This document shows positions 1 through 8,720 of a stretch of DNA of 64,000 nucleotides, piece after piece. This DNA comes from Nitrosopumilus zosterae. Its GTDB lineage: Archaea > Thermoproteota > Nitrososphaeria > Nitrososphaerales > Nitrosopumilaceae. The stretch spans positions 1,556,581-1,620,580 of the forward strand of contig NZ_AP026695.1 of NCBI RefSeq assembly GCF_025998175.1, given 5' to 3'. The stretch's first letter is position 1. Every line of letters starts with the position of its first letter. Below the pieces are notes generated by a model. It was given only the letters and a program-made list of their open reading frames with translations. It made no database searches and was not told the DNA's origin. The translations under genes were made by a program, and so were the position numbers.

Positions 1-155
1 TCAGGCAAACAGGTTCACATATGCTTTTGAAAAGCAATAGATCGTCCTGTCTGCTTGGTGATATTATTACGTAAAATTTACTAAAAAAGGATCCTCAGAA
101 ATCATCAGTTTCAAGAGTAGAATCATTTATGAATTAGCACAAAAAAAATTGCTCA

Positions 156-1004
156 TTGAAATACCTAGCTGTTTTTTCAATATTGCTTTTATTTGGTTCA
201 GCATTTGCACAGACCCCTTTTCGTGATACAGCAGGATTGACAAAGAATGGAATAGAATGGTGTGAAGAAAACTATCAATTGTACAAGATTATGGGAAAAG
301 ATTTTTTTGAACATCATAAACATTCAATTGAATCAAGATTATGTGGAAATCTTTACAATGATGACTTGTGGGCATATTCCGAACATGATAGGTATCAAAA
401 ATTAATTGAACAAAGTAGAATGTACTACAATTTAGAAATCCAAGAAAGTGTTGAAGAGTCTAAAGAGGGAATTGTAGATACAAATCCTGTAAATGTAAAA
501 GAGATCCCACAAGAGATAGAGCAACAAAAAAAGGAGCAACAGCAAAAAGAACTAAATGAATCAAACATAGAATCAAAATCAGAGGAAGTAATTATTGAAT
601 CGCCACAAATTGAAGAGGTGAATTCCGAAGGCGGCGGTTGCCTTATTGCAACTGCAACATATGGGACTGAATTAGCGCCACAAGTTCAATTACTCAGAGA
701 AATTAGAGACAATCAATTGATGAATACCCACTCAGGCGCATCATTTATGGCAGGATTCAACCAATTCTACTATTCATTCTCACCAATAGTTGCAGACATG
801 GAAAGAGAGAATCCAGTGTTCAAAGAAGCAGTGAAGATTGGAATCACCCCATTGCTGTCATCACTAGTTATTTTATCACATGCTGAGTCTGAATCAGAGG
901 TCTTGGGATATGGGATAGACGTGATTTTGATGAACGTGGGAATGTATTTTGTAGCACCGGCCTTATTGTTTTATGGATTTCAAAAAAGAAAAGATCAGAT
1001 TTAA
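156..1004 (+). CDS. CFI-box-CTERM surface protein, function unknown
   Basis: Secreted or surface protein of 282 residues. It has an N-terminal signal peptide (residues 1-18, hydrophobic, ending AFA-Q), a Glu/Gln/Lys-rich low-complexity middle (about 95-155), a Gly-Gly-Gly-Cys CFI-box starting near residue 160 (GGGCLIATATYGTEL), and a C-terminal hydrophobic region ending in a basic tail (QKRKD). This CFI-box plus C-terminal membrane helix is a known thaumarchaeal surface-sorting arrangement. The start is a TTG; no ATG gives the signal peptide. The ligand or role of the N-terminal part is not recognisable. Confidence 0.75.
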   Translation: MKYLAVFSILLLFGSAFAQTPFRDTAGLTKNGIEWCEENYQLYKIMGKDFFEHHKHSIESRLCGNLYNDDLWAYSEHDRYQKLIEQSRMYYNLEIQESVEESKEGIVDTNPVNVKEIPQEIEQQKKEQQQKELNESNIESKSEEVIIESPQIEEVNSEGGGCLIATATYGTELAPQVQLLREIRDNQLMNTHSGASFMAGFNQFYYSFSPIVADMERENPVFKEAVKIGITPLLSSLVILSHAESESEVLGYGIDVILMNVGMYFVAPALLFYGFQKRKDQI

Positions 1005-1013
1005 AATAATTTT

Positions 1014-2540
1014 CTAAAGAACAGAGTCTTTAGTTTTGAATACTCGCTTAAAGTATTCAGATGGTTCATGTGGTTCTTCAACGTCATTTTTAATTCCTGC
1101 CAAATTCTTTGCAAGATTCTTTTTGTATCCTATTTGCATCTGTCTCTGAATTTGGATTCTTTGGGCTTGAGGAGAACCCGCACCATGCATGGATTCTGTA
1201 AGATATCCAACTGCATTTCTACCAAGAGTCATATTCTCAATTAATCTAAGTATTCTCATTCTATTTTCAACATCAACACCTTTTCTTCCTGCTAGGTATT
1301 TTTTGAGTAATGGTCCTGCTTCTGGATGTCTAAAGTCTTTTTCAGATGGAAGAGTAACTACTAAGCCACCTGCAATATCTTGTGCAAGTCTACTAATTTC
1401 GTATGGGAATCTAGTAACATTATGTTTACAAACTTGTGCAAGCATATCGTCATTAAGGTAAACGCCAGATTTCATCTTATATCCTTGATGAGAAGATGCA
1501 ATTCCGGCAGCAAAGATTGTCTCATTTAGATGAGTCATCTCAATAATTTTGTCTTTGATATGAGATACTTTTGGAACTCCATTATAATCTGCAATTGTGG
1601 CTGCAGCACCAATTAGTACATCGCCAAGTCCTGTTTTACACACATAACTACGTCTATGATAACAAGTAAAACGCTCTATAAGCATGGATGCAAATTCAAA
1701 TTCTCCATTCATGAAAACTTTATCCCATGGAATAAAGACTCTATCTAAAATGATTAATGCTTCTTGTCCACCAAATTTTGAGTTACCATCATCAATATCA
1801 CCTTCTTCCATACTTCTAGTGTCACAAGATTGTCTACCATAGATGTAAGTAACTCCTTTTGCGTCTGCCGGAATTGCGCCTACAATTGCCCAATCTTTAT
1901 CATTTTCTGTCAATCTAATTGTCGGCATCAAAATAATCCAGTGTGAGTTAATACAACCAGTTTGGTGTGCTTTTGCACCAGACACATAAACTCCTTTTTC
2001 ATCACTATCTACAATTCTTGTGAATAGATCAGGATCATCTTGTTCTGCAGGTCCTTTGCTTCTATCACCTTTAGGATCAGTCATAGCACCACCGATTACA
2101 AGATTTTCTTTTTGAACCATCTTTACAAATTCTAAAAATCTTTCATGATAATTTGTTCCGTGTTTTTCATCAATTTCAAATGTAGTAGAGTGTAAAGAAT
2201 TCAATGCATCCATTCCAACGCATCTCTGGAAACATGTTCCAGTGTTTTGTCCAAGTTTTCTTTGCATTTTATTTTGTAAAACTAAATCTTGTGCACTTTC
2301 TGCAATGTGTAAAAATCGGTTAACTCTCAATCCAGTAAGAGATGAATCAGCAGATGCCAATTCTTCTTCACGTACTGCAAGGTCATAAGTTTCTGCAACC
2401 GCATTAATTGATGGCCTAATCATGGGATGGTCTACTGGTTCTTTTACCAGTTCTCCAAAAAGGTAAATTTTGAGATCACGGCCTCTAAGACTTTCGATGT
2501 AATCATCGCCCGTTCTAATAGTCTTCAAGACGTTTGCCAT
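1014..2540 (-). CDS. abfD: 4-hydroxybutyryl-CoA dehydratase
   Basis: Converts 4-hydroxybutyryl-CoA to crotonyl-CoA, the key radical/FAD/[4Fe-4S] step of the 3-hydroxypropionate/4-hydroxybutyrate CO2-fixation cycle of ammonia-oxidising archaea. The length of 508 residues is normal for the family. Cluster and active-site residues are visible: Cys103 and Cys107 in GTCFQRC, and His295 and Cys301 in the CYHRRSYVCK segment. The acyl-CoA dehydrogenase-like fold is seen in the GGAMTDPKGDR region. The next gene downstream on the same strand is the ADP-forming CoA ligase that probably makes its substrate, a neighbour pair known from Nitrosopumilus maritimus (Nmar_0207/0206). Confidence 0.95.
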   Translation of the reverse strand: MANVLKTIRTGDDYIESLRGRDLKIYLFGELVKEPVDHPMIRPSINAVAETYDLAVREEELASADSSLTGLRVNRFLHIAESAQDLVLQNKMQRKLGQNTGTCFQRCVGMDALNSLHSTTFEIDEKHGTNYHERFLEFVKMVQKENLVIGGAMTDPKGDRSKGPAEQDDPDLFTRIVDSDEKGVYVSGAKAHQTGCINSHWIILMPTIRLTENDKDWAIVGAIPADAKGVTYIYGRQSCDTRSMEEGDIDDGNSKFGGQEALIILDRVFIPWDKVFMNGEFEFASMLIERFTCYHRRSYVCKTGLGDVLIGAAATIADYNGVPKVSHIKDKIIEMTHLNETIFAAGIASSHQGYKMKSGVYLNDDMLAQVCKHNVTRFPYEISRLAQDIAGGLVVTLPSEKDFRHPEAGPLLKKYLAGRKGVDVENRMRILRLIENMTLGRNAVGYLTESMHGAGSPQAQRIQIQRQMQIGYKKNLAKNLAGIKNDVEEPHEPSEYFKRVFKTKDSVL

Positions 2541-2610
2541 CTAAGATTATTCAGTCCTATGTTGTATAAATATTCTAAAATGTAAGAATAATTTTTAGGA
2601 ATGACTGCGA

Positions 2611-4707
2611 TCAGAGTCCTATTCGGACATCAAGAATACGGCAACCCTTTCCTTTTTCCATGACTAAAACAGGATTCATGTCTAATTCTTTGATCTCTTT
2701 AAAGTCGGAAACGAGTTGGGATAATCTCTGAATGCATTCAGAGAGTTTTGCGATATCAGATGGTTTTTCACCTCTAACACCTTGCAGAAGTTTTTGAGTC
2801 TTAATTGACGCTATCATATCATCTGCTTCTAAATCAGTAACTGGTGCAAGTTTGAATGTAACATCTTTCAGAACTTCAACATAGATTCCTCCCATTCCAA
2901 GCATAATTACTGGACCAAAGCCAGGTTCTAGTTTTGAGCCTATGATTAGTTCTTTGCCGCCTTTTACCATCTCTACTATCAAAACACCTTTGATCTCGGC
3001 ATTCTTGTTGTATTTTTTAGCATTTTTGATAATTGTTTTGAATGCATCTTTAATTTCTTCATCATTTGTGAGATTTATCTGAACACCACCAGCATCAGAC
3101 TTGTGAATGATCTGTGGTGATGCAATTTTCATAACAACAGGATAGCCAATCTTCTTTGCAATTCTTACTGCTTCTGTTTCATTTTTAGCTAATGCACTTT
3201 GAGGTAAAGGTAAGCCATATGCTTTGAGAACTTCCTGTCCTTCTTCTTCTAGAAGATTAGGCCTCTTTTCTTTTTTTACCTTGTCAAAGATCTTTTTTGC
3301 TTTATCTTTGTTTACTTTGAATTTAGTAATTTTTCCATTTGGAGACTTGATCCAATTAGAAAACCTAATCATTGCAGAAAGTGTTCTTATTGCACCTTCT
3401 GCATACGTGTAATATGGAACATTGCCCTCAGCTAGAATTTCTCTATTAGTAATTCCTTCATCCAGTCCCATTAAACTTGCAAGCATTGTTTTTTTGTATT
3501 TCTTTGACATTTCAACAATGACTTCGGCAAGCTTGTCATAGTTGAGAGTGCCAGAAGGAGTACACATTGAGATAACAGAACCAACTTTTGGGTGTTTTAG
3601 TACACGATCCAAAACATTACGGAATCGATTAAAATCTGCATCTCCAACAATGTCAACAGGATTTCTTGAGCTTCCCCAAGGCGGAATTACCTCATCAATT
3701 TTTTTTCTAACACTAGTAATATCTGCCATCTTAATTTTCATTTTAGAGCATGCATCAGTTGAAATTATTGCAGGGCCACCTGCATTTGATACTATGACAA
3801 GATCACCTCTTGCTGGCAGGGGTTGTTTAGAAAACGCAGTGGCATAATCAAAGAGTTCTTCCATGGTGTCAACTCTGAGAGCACCAGATTGTTTTAGTAA
3901 AGCATCATAGATCTCATCTGAACCCATCAAGGCTCCAGTATGAGACATTGCAGCCTTTGCACCTTCTGGACTACGTCCAGATTTGAGCACAAGCACTGGT
4001 TTTTTGAGTTTTTTAGTGATATTTTTACAAACTTTAAGGAATTCCTGACCATCCCCCATATCTTCAAGATACATAACTATGACTTCGGTTTGTTTGTGGT
4101 TTGCGAGAATTTTTAGAACATCAACTTCGCTCATTGCAGCTTTATTTCCAAGGCTTACAACGGCCGAAAAACCAATTCCCTGAGCACTAGCATCTTCAAC
4201 TAGTGCTGCACATATTGCTCCACTTTGAGATACAAGTGCAATTTTTCCAGACTTTGGTGTAACTTTAAGAAATGTAGAATTCATCATTGTCTTTGGATCA
4301 AGATTCATCACACCAAGACAGTTAGGTCCAATGACATGAATGTCATATTTTTTAGCAATATCTTTTAGTTCCTGTTCTCGTTTTGCCCCTTCTTCATCGA
4401 CTTCTTTGAAACCTGCCGTGATGATAATTACTCCTTTGATTTTCTTTTTACCACATTCTTCTAACACCGGTGCTACCAATGTATTTTTAATTACAATTAC
4501 TGCAAGATCAATTGGTTTAGGAACATCTAAGACACTTTTGTATGCTTTTTTGTAAAATACTGTTTCTCTTGTTGGACTAATTGGATAAACTGAACCTTTG
4601 AAACCATTCATAATATTAGATGTGATTGTAGCACCTACACTTCCTCTTTTGTCAGATGCCCCTATGACGGCAATTGATTTTGGTGATAAAATTACAGATT
4701 CTACCAT
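2611..4707 (-). CDS. ADP-forming acyl-CoA synthetase, probably 4-hydroxybutyrate-CoA ligase
   Basis: Single-chain ADP-forming acyl-CoA synthetase of 698 residues. The N-terminal CoA-binding Rossmann domain (about 1-130, VIGASDKRGSVG) is followed by a succinyl-CoA-ligase-like domain with the phospho-His motif SHTGALMGSDE (around residue 260), then an ATP-grasp domain (from about 480; GYPVVMKIASPQIIHKSDAGG). Adjacency to the dehydratase and identity of gene order with Nmar_0206 point to 4-hydroxybutyryl-CoA formation in the thaumarchaeal 3HP/4HB cycle. Family membership is seen directly; the exact substrate is inferred from context, and acetate or 3-hydroxypropionate would be the alternatives. 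Confidence 0.9.
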   Translation of the reverse strand: MVESVILSPKSIAVIGASDKRGSVGATITSNIMNGFKGSVYPISPTRETVFYKKAYKSVLDVPKPIDLAVIVIKNTLVAPVLEECGKKKIKGVIIITAGFKEVDEEGAKREQELKDIAKKYDIHVIGPNCLGVMNLDPKTMMNSTFLKVTPKSGKIALVSQSGAICAALVEDASAQGIGFSAVVSLGNKAAMSEVDVLKILANHKQTEVIVMYLEDMGDGQEFLKVCKNITKKLKKPVLVLKSGRSPEGAKAAMSHTGALMGSDEIYDALLKQSGALRVDTMEELFDYATAFSKQPLPARGDLVIVSNAGGPAIISTDACSKMKIKMADITSVRKKIDEVIPPWGSSRNPVDIVGDADFNRFRNVLDRVLKHPKVGSVISMCTPSGTLNYDKLAEVIVEMSKKYKKTMLASLMGLDEGITNREILAEGNVPYYTYAEGAIRTLSAMIRFSNWIKSPNGKITKFKVNKDKAKKIFDKVKKEKRPNLLEEEGQEVLKAYGLPLPQSALAKNETEAVRIAKKIGYPVVMKIASPQIIHKSDAGGVQINLTNDEEIKDAFKTIIKNAKKYNKNAEIKGVLIVEMVKGGKELIIGSKLEPGFGPVIMLGMGGIYVEVLKDVTFKLAPVTDLEADDMIASIKTQKLLQGVRGEKPSDIAKLSECIQRLSQLVSDFKEIKELDMNPVLVMEKGKGCRILDVRIGL

Positions 4708-4772
4708 GATTAATTGAGTCTAAGGATTTTCCATAATAAAGTTATTCATGGATATTGCTGATCTCTATGTTT

Positions 4773-5129
4773 TTAGCTTCCCAACATCTTTCCAGCTAGA
4801 TTCTCTTTTCGTGGAACCCATTGAATTGAAAGATTAGAGAATTTTCCCATGACACTCCAAGCTTCACGTGCAAGATCCCGTAGTTGTTCGTTATTTATTG
4901 CAAATTCATGGTTTAATTGATTAACGGTATTTTTAGAATCACTAAAAATTTTAATTTCTTCATCAGAATCTACAAATTTGTTTAATGCAGATATTATTGC
5001 CATATATTCAGCCTGATTATTTGTAATTTCTGGTTTTTTTTCATAAAATGATTCTCCAGTTTCTTTAACAAAAAATCCAAAGCCACCATTTGGACCTCCA
5101 GATCCATCTACATAAACACTAATTCCCAT
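4773..5129 (-). CDS. RNase H-like protein
   Basis: Small RNase HI-fold protein (118 residues), expected to cleave RNA in RNA-DNA hybrids. Three of the four acidic catalytic positions are clear: Asp8 in YVDGSGG, Glu41 in NNQAEYMA and Asp64 in IFSDSKN. The fourth, normally Asp or Asn in the C-terminal helix, falls on Gly113 in ENLAGKM. The protein ends soon after, shorter than typical RNase HI. The start has a plausible AGGTTG ribosome-binding site, and the gene overlaps the upstream membrane-protein gene by 11 bases, so the two are probably cotranscribed. Whether it is catalytic is uncertain. Confidence 0.8.
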   Translation of the reverse strand: MGISVYVDGSGGPNGGFGFFVKETGESFYEKKPEITNNQAEYMAIISALNKFVDSDEEIKIFSDSKNTVNQLNHEFAINNEQLRDLAREAWSVMGKFSNLSIQWVPRKENLAGKMLGS

Positions 5130-5562
5130 CTTTGTACAACCTCGTTATCTTCACACTTAGATTAACTACTAACATGTAAATTATTGTTGATATTCCTTGG
5201 GATGTAAATGAGGCCAAGTAAGGATCATAGTTAATCGTCAGAAAATAATATTGCAGAACCCACCTAACAACAGTATAAACAACTTCTGCAATTCCAAGTG
5301 ATGTCACTAGTTTTTTGAGATCATGTTTTAATTTTGCAGTGTCAGTCCTGCCAGACGCTAAACGATATTTTTTTCGATTATCAAAATAAAATAACATGCT
5401 AAAAACTGAAAAATAAATAACATAATCTGTAATTGTGGTAAAGGTTGTGTTAAGGTAAGCAGTTTGTTCAGACAAAATTTGTGCAATTATTGCAGAAATT
5501 ATGATTGACGCTGCAAACGCAATTAGAATATTTTTATTAAGTTTGAGATATTCGTGTAACAC
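5119..5562 (-). CDS. Four-helix membrane protein, unknown function
   Basis: Integral membrane protein of 147 residues with four predicted hydrophobic helices (about 13-31, 45-60, 88-108, 118-136) and basic loops. The start is GTG. No catalytic motif is recognised. It lies between a 94-residue membrane protein upstream and the RNase H-like gene downstream (11-base overlap) on the same strand, forming a short operon that begins with a winged-helix regulator at 5903-6205. The function cannot be assigned; the context suggests a small regulated membrane module. Confidence 0.65.
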   Translation of the reverse strand: MLHEYLKLNKNILIAFAASIIISAIIAQILSEQTAYLNTTFTTITDYVIYFSVFSMLFYFDNRKKYRLASGRTDTAKLKHDLKKLVTSLGIAEVVYTVVRWVLQYYFLTINYDPYLASFTSQGISTIIYMLVVNLSVKITRLYKDGN

Positions 5563-5592
5563 ATTTTTGTATTTTGGTTGTTACAATTAAAC

Positions 5593-5877
5593 TCAATCTA
5601 AAGTAATCTTGAGAAATATCAATAATCCTGCAAGTTCTGCAATTCCCACTCCTAACATGTATGGAAATATATCATGAGAGAAAATTTCTTCCATTGAAAA
5701 ATATGCCAAAGAACCAATTACATTATGTAAAAATAACATCCCTGCAACTACAATCATTCCTAAAGGAAGTTGTGCCCGTGTCTTACTGTACATATTTCCA
5801 AATATTGCAATTAAAATTCCCAATATCCCCATATTTGCAATTGAAACAATAGATAAGATTAGAGAAGTTGTTTCCAT
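5593..5877 (-). CDS. Three-helix small membrane protein
   Basis: A 94-residue protein made almost entirely of three hydrophobic segments (about 5-27, 38-60, 68-91) with a short basic loop KTRAQ. It sits 25 bases downstream of the winged-helix regulator gene and 30 bases upstream of another membrane-protein gene, all on the minus strand. Pairs of a small three-helix membrane protein and an ArsR-like regulator recur in thaumarchaea, as far as I know of the group, but no biochemical role is known to me. Confidence 0.65.
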   Translation of the reverse strand: METTSLILSIVSIANMGILGILIAIFGNMYSKTRAQLPLGMIVVAGMLFLHNVIGSLAYFSMEEIFSHDIFPYMLGVGIAELAGLLIFLKITLD

Positions 5878-5902
5878 TTAGACAAAAACACCTCTTGAGC
5901 TT

Positions 5903-6205
5903 TTATTTACTTTTGTCCAATTTTGCTTCAATTTCTTCAAATGTTTCCATGTTTACTTCAAGAAAATTAGAGATAAAGTAGGCAACTCCATATTTTTCTC
6001 CAACTTTACTAATCATATTATTTTTTTCAAGAACCTTAATGTGATGCTGAATTGCTTTATAATCCAAATTCATCTCTTTTGCCAGCTGATTTGTATTGAA
6101 TGGTTTTTCTTTTAATTTTGAAATAATTTTTAATCTATTTAATCCTCCACGTGAACCTGCAAAAACAAACCAAAGCAGTCTTTTTGCATCAGGATCATTT
6201 GCCAT
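5903..6205 (-). CDS. Winged-helix (ArsR-like) transcriptional regulator
   Basis: DNA-binding regulator of 100 residues. A winged helix-turn-helix spans about residues 22-80: NRLKIISKLKEKPFNTNQLA, followed by the recognition helix LDYKAIQHHIKVLEKNNMI and a wing at VGEKYGVAYFIS. There is no Cys metal site of the classical ArsR type. It is the first gene of a minus-strand run with two small membrane proteins and an RNase H-like gene, so it may regulate that run or itself. The start ATG is followed by NDPDAKRLLWF, a typical N-terminus of such thaumarchaeal regulators. Confidence 0.8.
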   Translation of the reverse strand: MANDPDAKRLLWFVFAGSRGGLNRLKIISKLKEKPFNTNQLAKEMNLDYKAIQHHIKVLEKNNMISKVGEKYGVAYFISNFLEVNMETFEEIEAKLDKSK

Positions 6206-6296
6206 AACTTGTGAATTTCTTCTTGTTTACTACTAAAAGGTATTTTGAGATTAAATCAAAATAGAAACTATAAAAAACATAATCAAGCAAATTTCA

Positions 6297-7187
6297 GTGA
6301 GATACATGATGTTAAATTATGATGCACCGTTATACAGGCCCCCATCAGAAGCTAGATCATTAATTTTTCAAGTAACGTTAGGCTGTTCATTTAACGAATG
6401 TTCTTTTTGTGATATGTATAGATCAAAAGAGTATTCTGAAAGACCATGGGATGATGTCAAAGCTGAAATTGACATGATGGCAAAATACCTTCCAGACACT
6501 AGACGGGTATTTCTTGCAGATGGTGATGCATTAAATCTTGATTCTGGATATATGGTAAAAATTGTAAGATACATTAGAGAGAAATTTGCAAACATTGAAA
6601 GAATTTCTTGTTATGCAATGCCAATGAATATTCTAAAGAAAACATCAGAAGAACTAAAGAAAATGAATGAAGCTGGATTAGATATGTTCTACTTGGGAAT
6701 TGAAAGCGGATCAGATATTGTTTTAAAAAAAGTAACAAAGGGAGCTGTTGCAAAAACAATCATCAAGTCTGTTAATAAAGCAAAAGAAGCAGGATATGTA
6801 ATGTCATGCATGGTAATTTTGGGGTTAGGAGGAAAAAAATACTCAAAAGAACACATCAAAGGAACTGCAGAAGTAATTAGTGCATGCTCACCCAATTATG
6901 TAGGCGCACTTACACTTTATTTAGAAAATGGAATAAAACAAGAATTTCTTGACAAGTATAATGGAGAATTTATAAGAATTAATGATGATGAATCGTTAGA
7001 TGAGCTTCATGACTTGATCAGTCAGATAGAAACAAAAGATGAAATTATTTTCAGAGCAAATCATGGTTCAAACGCATATACAATCAAAGGCACTTTTCCC
7101 CAAGACAAACAAGAAATGATGGATAAAGTAGAATGGATGAAGCAACATCCAGAAATTATGCGTCCACAAGGTTTACGTGGATTCTAA
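6297..7187 (+). CDS. Radical SAM protein
   Basis: Radical S-adenosylmethionine enzyme of 296 residues. The [4Fe-4S] motif is GCSFNECSFC (about residues 29-38), with the CX4CX2C spacing of a known COG1032-like subgroup rather than the common CX3CX2C. A SAM-binding FLADGDALNLD strand and a YLGIESGSD strand follow, as expected for a half TIM barrel. There is no B12-binding domain and no obvious second cluster. The start is GTG; ATG codons three and four residues later are alternatives. It is transcribed divergently from the winged-helix operon. The substrate cannot be told from sequence. Confidence 0.8.
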   Translation: MRYMMLNYDAPLYRPPSEARSLIFQVTLGCSFNECSFCDMYRSKEYSERPWDDVKAEIDMMAKYLPDTRRVFLADGDALNLDSGYMVKIVRYIREKFANIERISCYAMPMNILKKTSEELKKMNEAGLDMFYLGIESGSDIVLKKVTKGAVAKTIIKSVNKAKEAGYVMSCMVILGLGGKKYSKEHIKGTAEVISACSPNYVGALTLYLENGIKQEFLDKYNGEFIRINDDESLDELHDLISQIETKDEIIFRANHGSNAYTIKGTFPQDKQEMMDKVEWMKQHPEIMRPQGLRGF

Positions 7188-7636
7188 ATTAAATTCTCTT
7201 GATTAAGATAAACAACTTTGAATATCTTTACGGAATAATCTCCTTCAAATATTTTAGTTGTATGGCCTTTATCAGAATTTAGAACTCTGAATTTGTATTC
7301 ATAAATACCATCATCTCCAATATCAGTCTGTGCAAAATGAACTGCATGATTATTCTTGAAGATTTGAATTATTACAGGATAGCCTTCAACATGATTTGCA
7401 ACTTTTCCTTCAACAAATCCCCAAGGCAGTTTATTTGCTTGAGGAGCATGAAAGAATATGGTTGATTTTTCAAGTCCTATCATTGAATTAATTGGAATTA
7501 TTTCAGTTTGTGGTTCATGTGTATGATTATTTATCATGATTTGACCAGAATGGGGATGAGCAAAAGCTGAATCTGCTGAAAATGACAAAAGAATGCTCAA
7601 AGTCAAAATGCTTAAAAAAATAACAAACTTGTTCAT
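7184..7636 (-). CDS. Secreted protein of unknown function
   Basis: Exported protein of 150 residues with a clear signal peptide (residues 1-26, ending SAFA-HPHSG). The mature N-terminus is His-rich (HPHSGQIMINNHTH), which could bind metal. The remainder looks like a beta-sandwich (IIQIFKNNHAVHFAQTDIGDDGIYEYKF, split across two strands), as in archaeal Ig-like or YtkA-like extracellular domains. It overlaps the convergent radical SAM gene by four bases. No named family is recognised. Confidence 0.65.
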   Translation of the reverse strand: MNKFVIFLSILTLSILLSFSADSAFAHPHSGQIMINNHTHEPQTEIIPINSMIGLEKSTIFFHAPQANKLPWGFVEGKVANHVEGYPVIIQIFKNNHAVHFAQTDIGDDGIYEYKFRVLNSDKGHTTKIFEGDYSVKIFKVVYLNQENLI

Positions 7637-7674
7637 AGCAAATCTACCATTAAAGTGATTTAAGAATTTTTAGA

Positions 7675-7926
7675 TTAAAGATCTTCAATGATAGATTTTA
7701 GATGTTCTGGAAGTTCTGGAAGTTCTGTGTGACTCTCATTGTTTTGGAGATTTTCAGGACCTATTCTTCTAACTCGTTGGGTTCCAATAAGAGTGTCAAT
7801 ATTTCTTTGAATATCTTTTTCAGGTAGGATATTCTTTAGTTTTTCAAGTACGATTTCCTCATTTTCAAATTTTTTAATTACATATTGTACAAGAATGGTT
7901 TTTTCTTCTGAGGAGAATTCAGTCAT
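7675..7926 (-). CDS. Small hypothetical protein
   Basis: An 83-residue acidic, helical, soluble protein. Residues 1-60 could form a small helix-rich domain (EEKTILVQYVIKKFENEEIV), followed by a tail with a short ELPELPEHL repeat. No family is recognised. It follows the same strand as the secreted-protein gene 38 bases downstream, with its own AT-rich upstream region. The Leu/Glu/Lys composition and steady codon use support a real gene, but its role is unknown. Confidence 0.5.
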   Translation of the reverse strand: MTEFSSEEKTILVQYVIKKFENEEIVLEKLKNILPEKDIQRNIDTLIGTQRVRRIGPENLQNNESHTELPELPEHLKSIIEDL

Positions 7927-8007
7927 GTTTTTGCCATGTGTATTATGGCTAAGAATCTTTGGTTGGTAAAAGATAGTTAAAATACGATGGGCTGTAAATT
8001 AACCTGA

Positions 8008-8499
8008 TTGGTAAGTAAGTTACAACTAATTTCAAATGTGCTCACTTTGAAACGATATGCCGCAATTGCAATAATTAGTGGCACAGGATTAGGAATAATC
8101 TATTATTTTTTGACAATGTCAATGTTACCATCTCATCTAGACATTACAATGGAGATAATGCCATCTTATATCATAACATCAGTTGGATTAACCATTACAA
8201 TTTCTGCTTTGGCTGGAATTAATTTTGCAATGATGGCATTTAAGATGAAAAGAATGAAGATGATGAATTCGGTAAAAGGCAATTCTTCATCGATTGTAGG
8301 CGGAGTATTTGCAGCATTTACACCTGGTTGTCCTGCATGTACTGCGCCACTGGCAGTTGTTTTAGGTGCAATAGGAGGATTATCACTATTTCCAATGCAA
8401 GGATTAGAATTGAAATTTGTTTCAGTAGGGGTTTTAATTTTCTCGATCTTTTGGATTGCAAGAGGACTTCAAAGTAAAAGTTGTTGCAAGATAGGATGA
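8008..8499 (+). CDS. Membrane protein with CPAC motif
   Basis: Integral membrane protein of 163 residues with four hydrophobic segments (about 17-35, 50-70, 95-127, 135-152). A FTPGCPACTAPL segment (around residue 106) carries a Cys-x-x-Cys pair inside or beside a membrane helix, and the C-terminus ends in SCCKIG; these Cys residues could bind metal or be redox active. The start is TTG; a GTG ten codons later is an alternative. The stop codon overlaps the ATG of a 49-residue ORF (ATGA), implying coupled translation. The family is not identified. Confidence 0.65.
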   Translation: MVSKLQLISNVLTLKRYAAIAIISGTGLGIIYYFLTMSMLPSHLDITMEIMPSYIITSVGLTITISALAGINFAMMAFKMKRMKMMNSVKGNSSSIVGGVFAAFTPGCPACTAPLAVVLGAIGGLSLFPMQGLELKFVSVGVLIFSIFWIARGLQSKSCCKIG

Positions 8500-8645
8500 A
8501 TGAACATAGTTATTTTGCATCATTGAAGAACAAAGAATTTTTGATTCTAGAAAAATTGTGTGATGAATCAATATCTCCGACTGAAAAGGAGAGAATGGAA
8601 AAAGAGATTAGACACATTCGCTTAGAGATTAAGAAATTAGAATGA
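8496..8645 (+). CDS. Small coiled-coil protein coupled to the CPAC membrane protein
   Basis: A 49-codon ORF beginning MNEHSYFASLKNKEFLILEK and ending in a charged helix (EKERMEKEIRHIRLEIKKLE). It overlaps the preceding membrane-protein gene by four bases (ATGA), a typical translational-coupling arrangement. The Glu/Lys pattern with hydrophobics every three to four residues predicts one long amphipathic helix. There is a single Cys at residue 22. No homologue is recalled, so it could be a partner or regulator of the membrane protein. The call rests on the overlap and codon pattern only. Confidence 0.5.
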   Translation: MNEHSYFASLKNKEFLILEKLCDESISPTEKERMEKEIRHIRLEIKKLE

Positions 8646-8720
8646 ATGTTTTTGAAAAATACTTATCATAACAATTATTCTAAAGAATTTAGTTAAATAT
8701 GGACAAACTCTAAAACGTGC

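Noticed and set aside
1-155. Possible 3' end of a gene cut by the left edge
   Set aside because: Short open frames exist on both strands but none is long enough to support a call.
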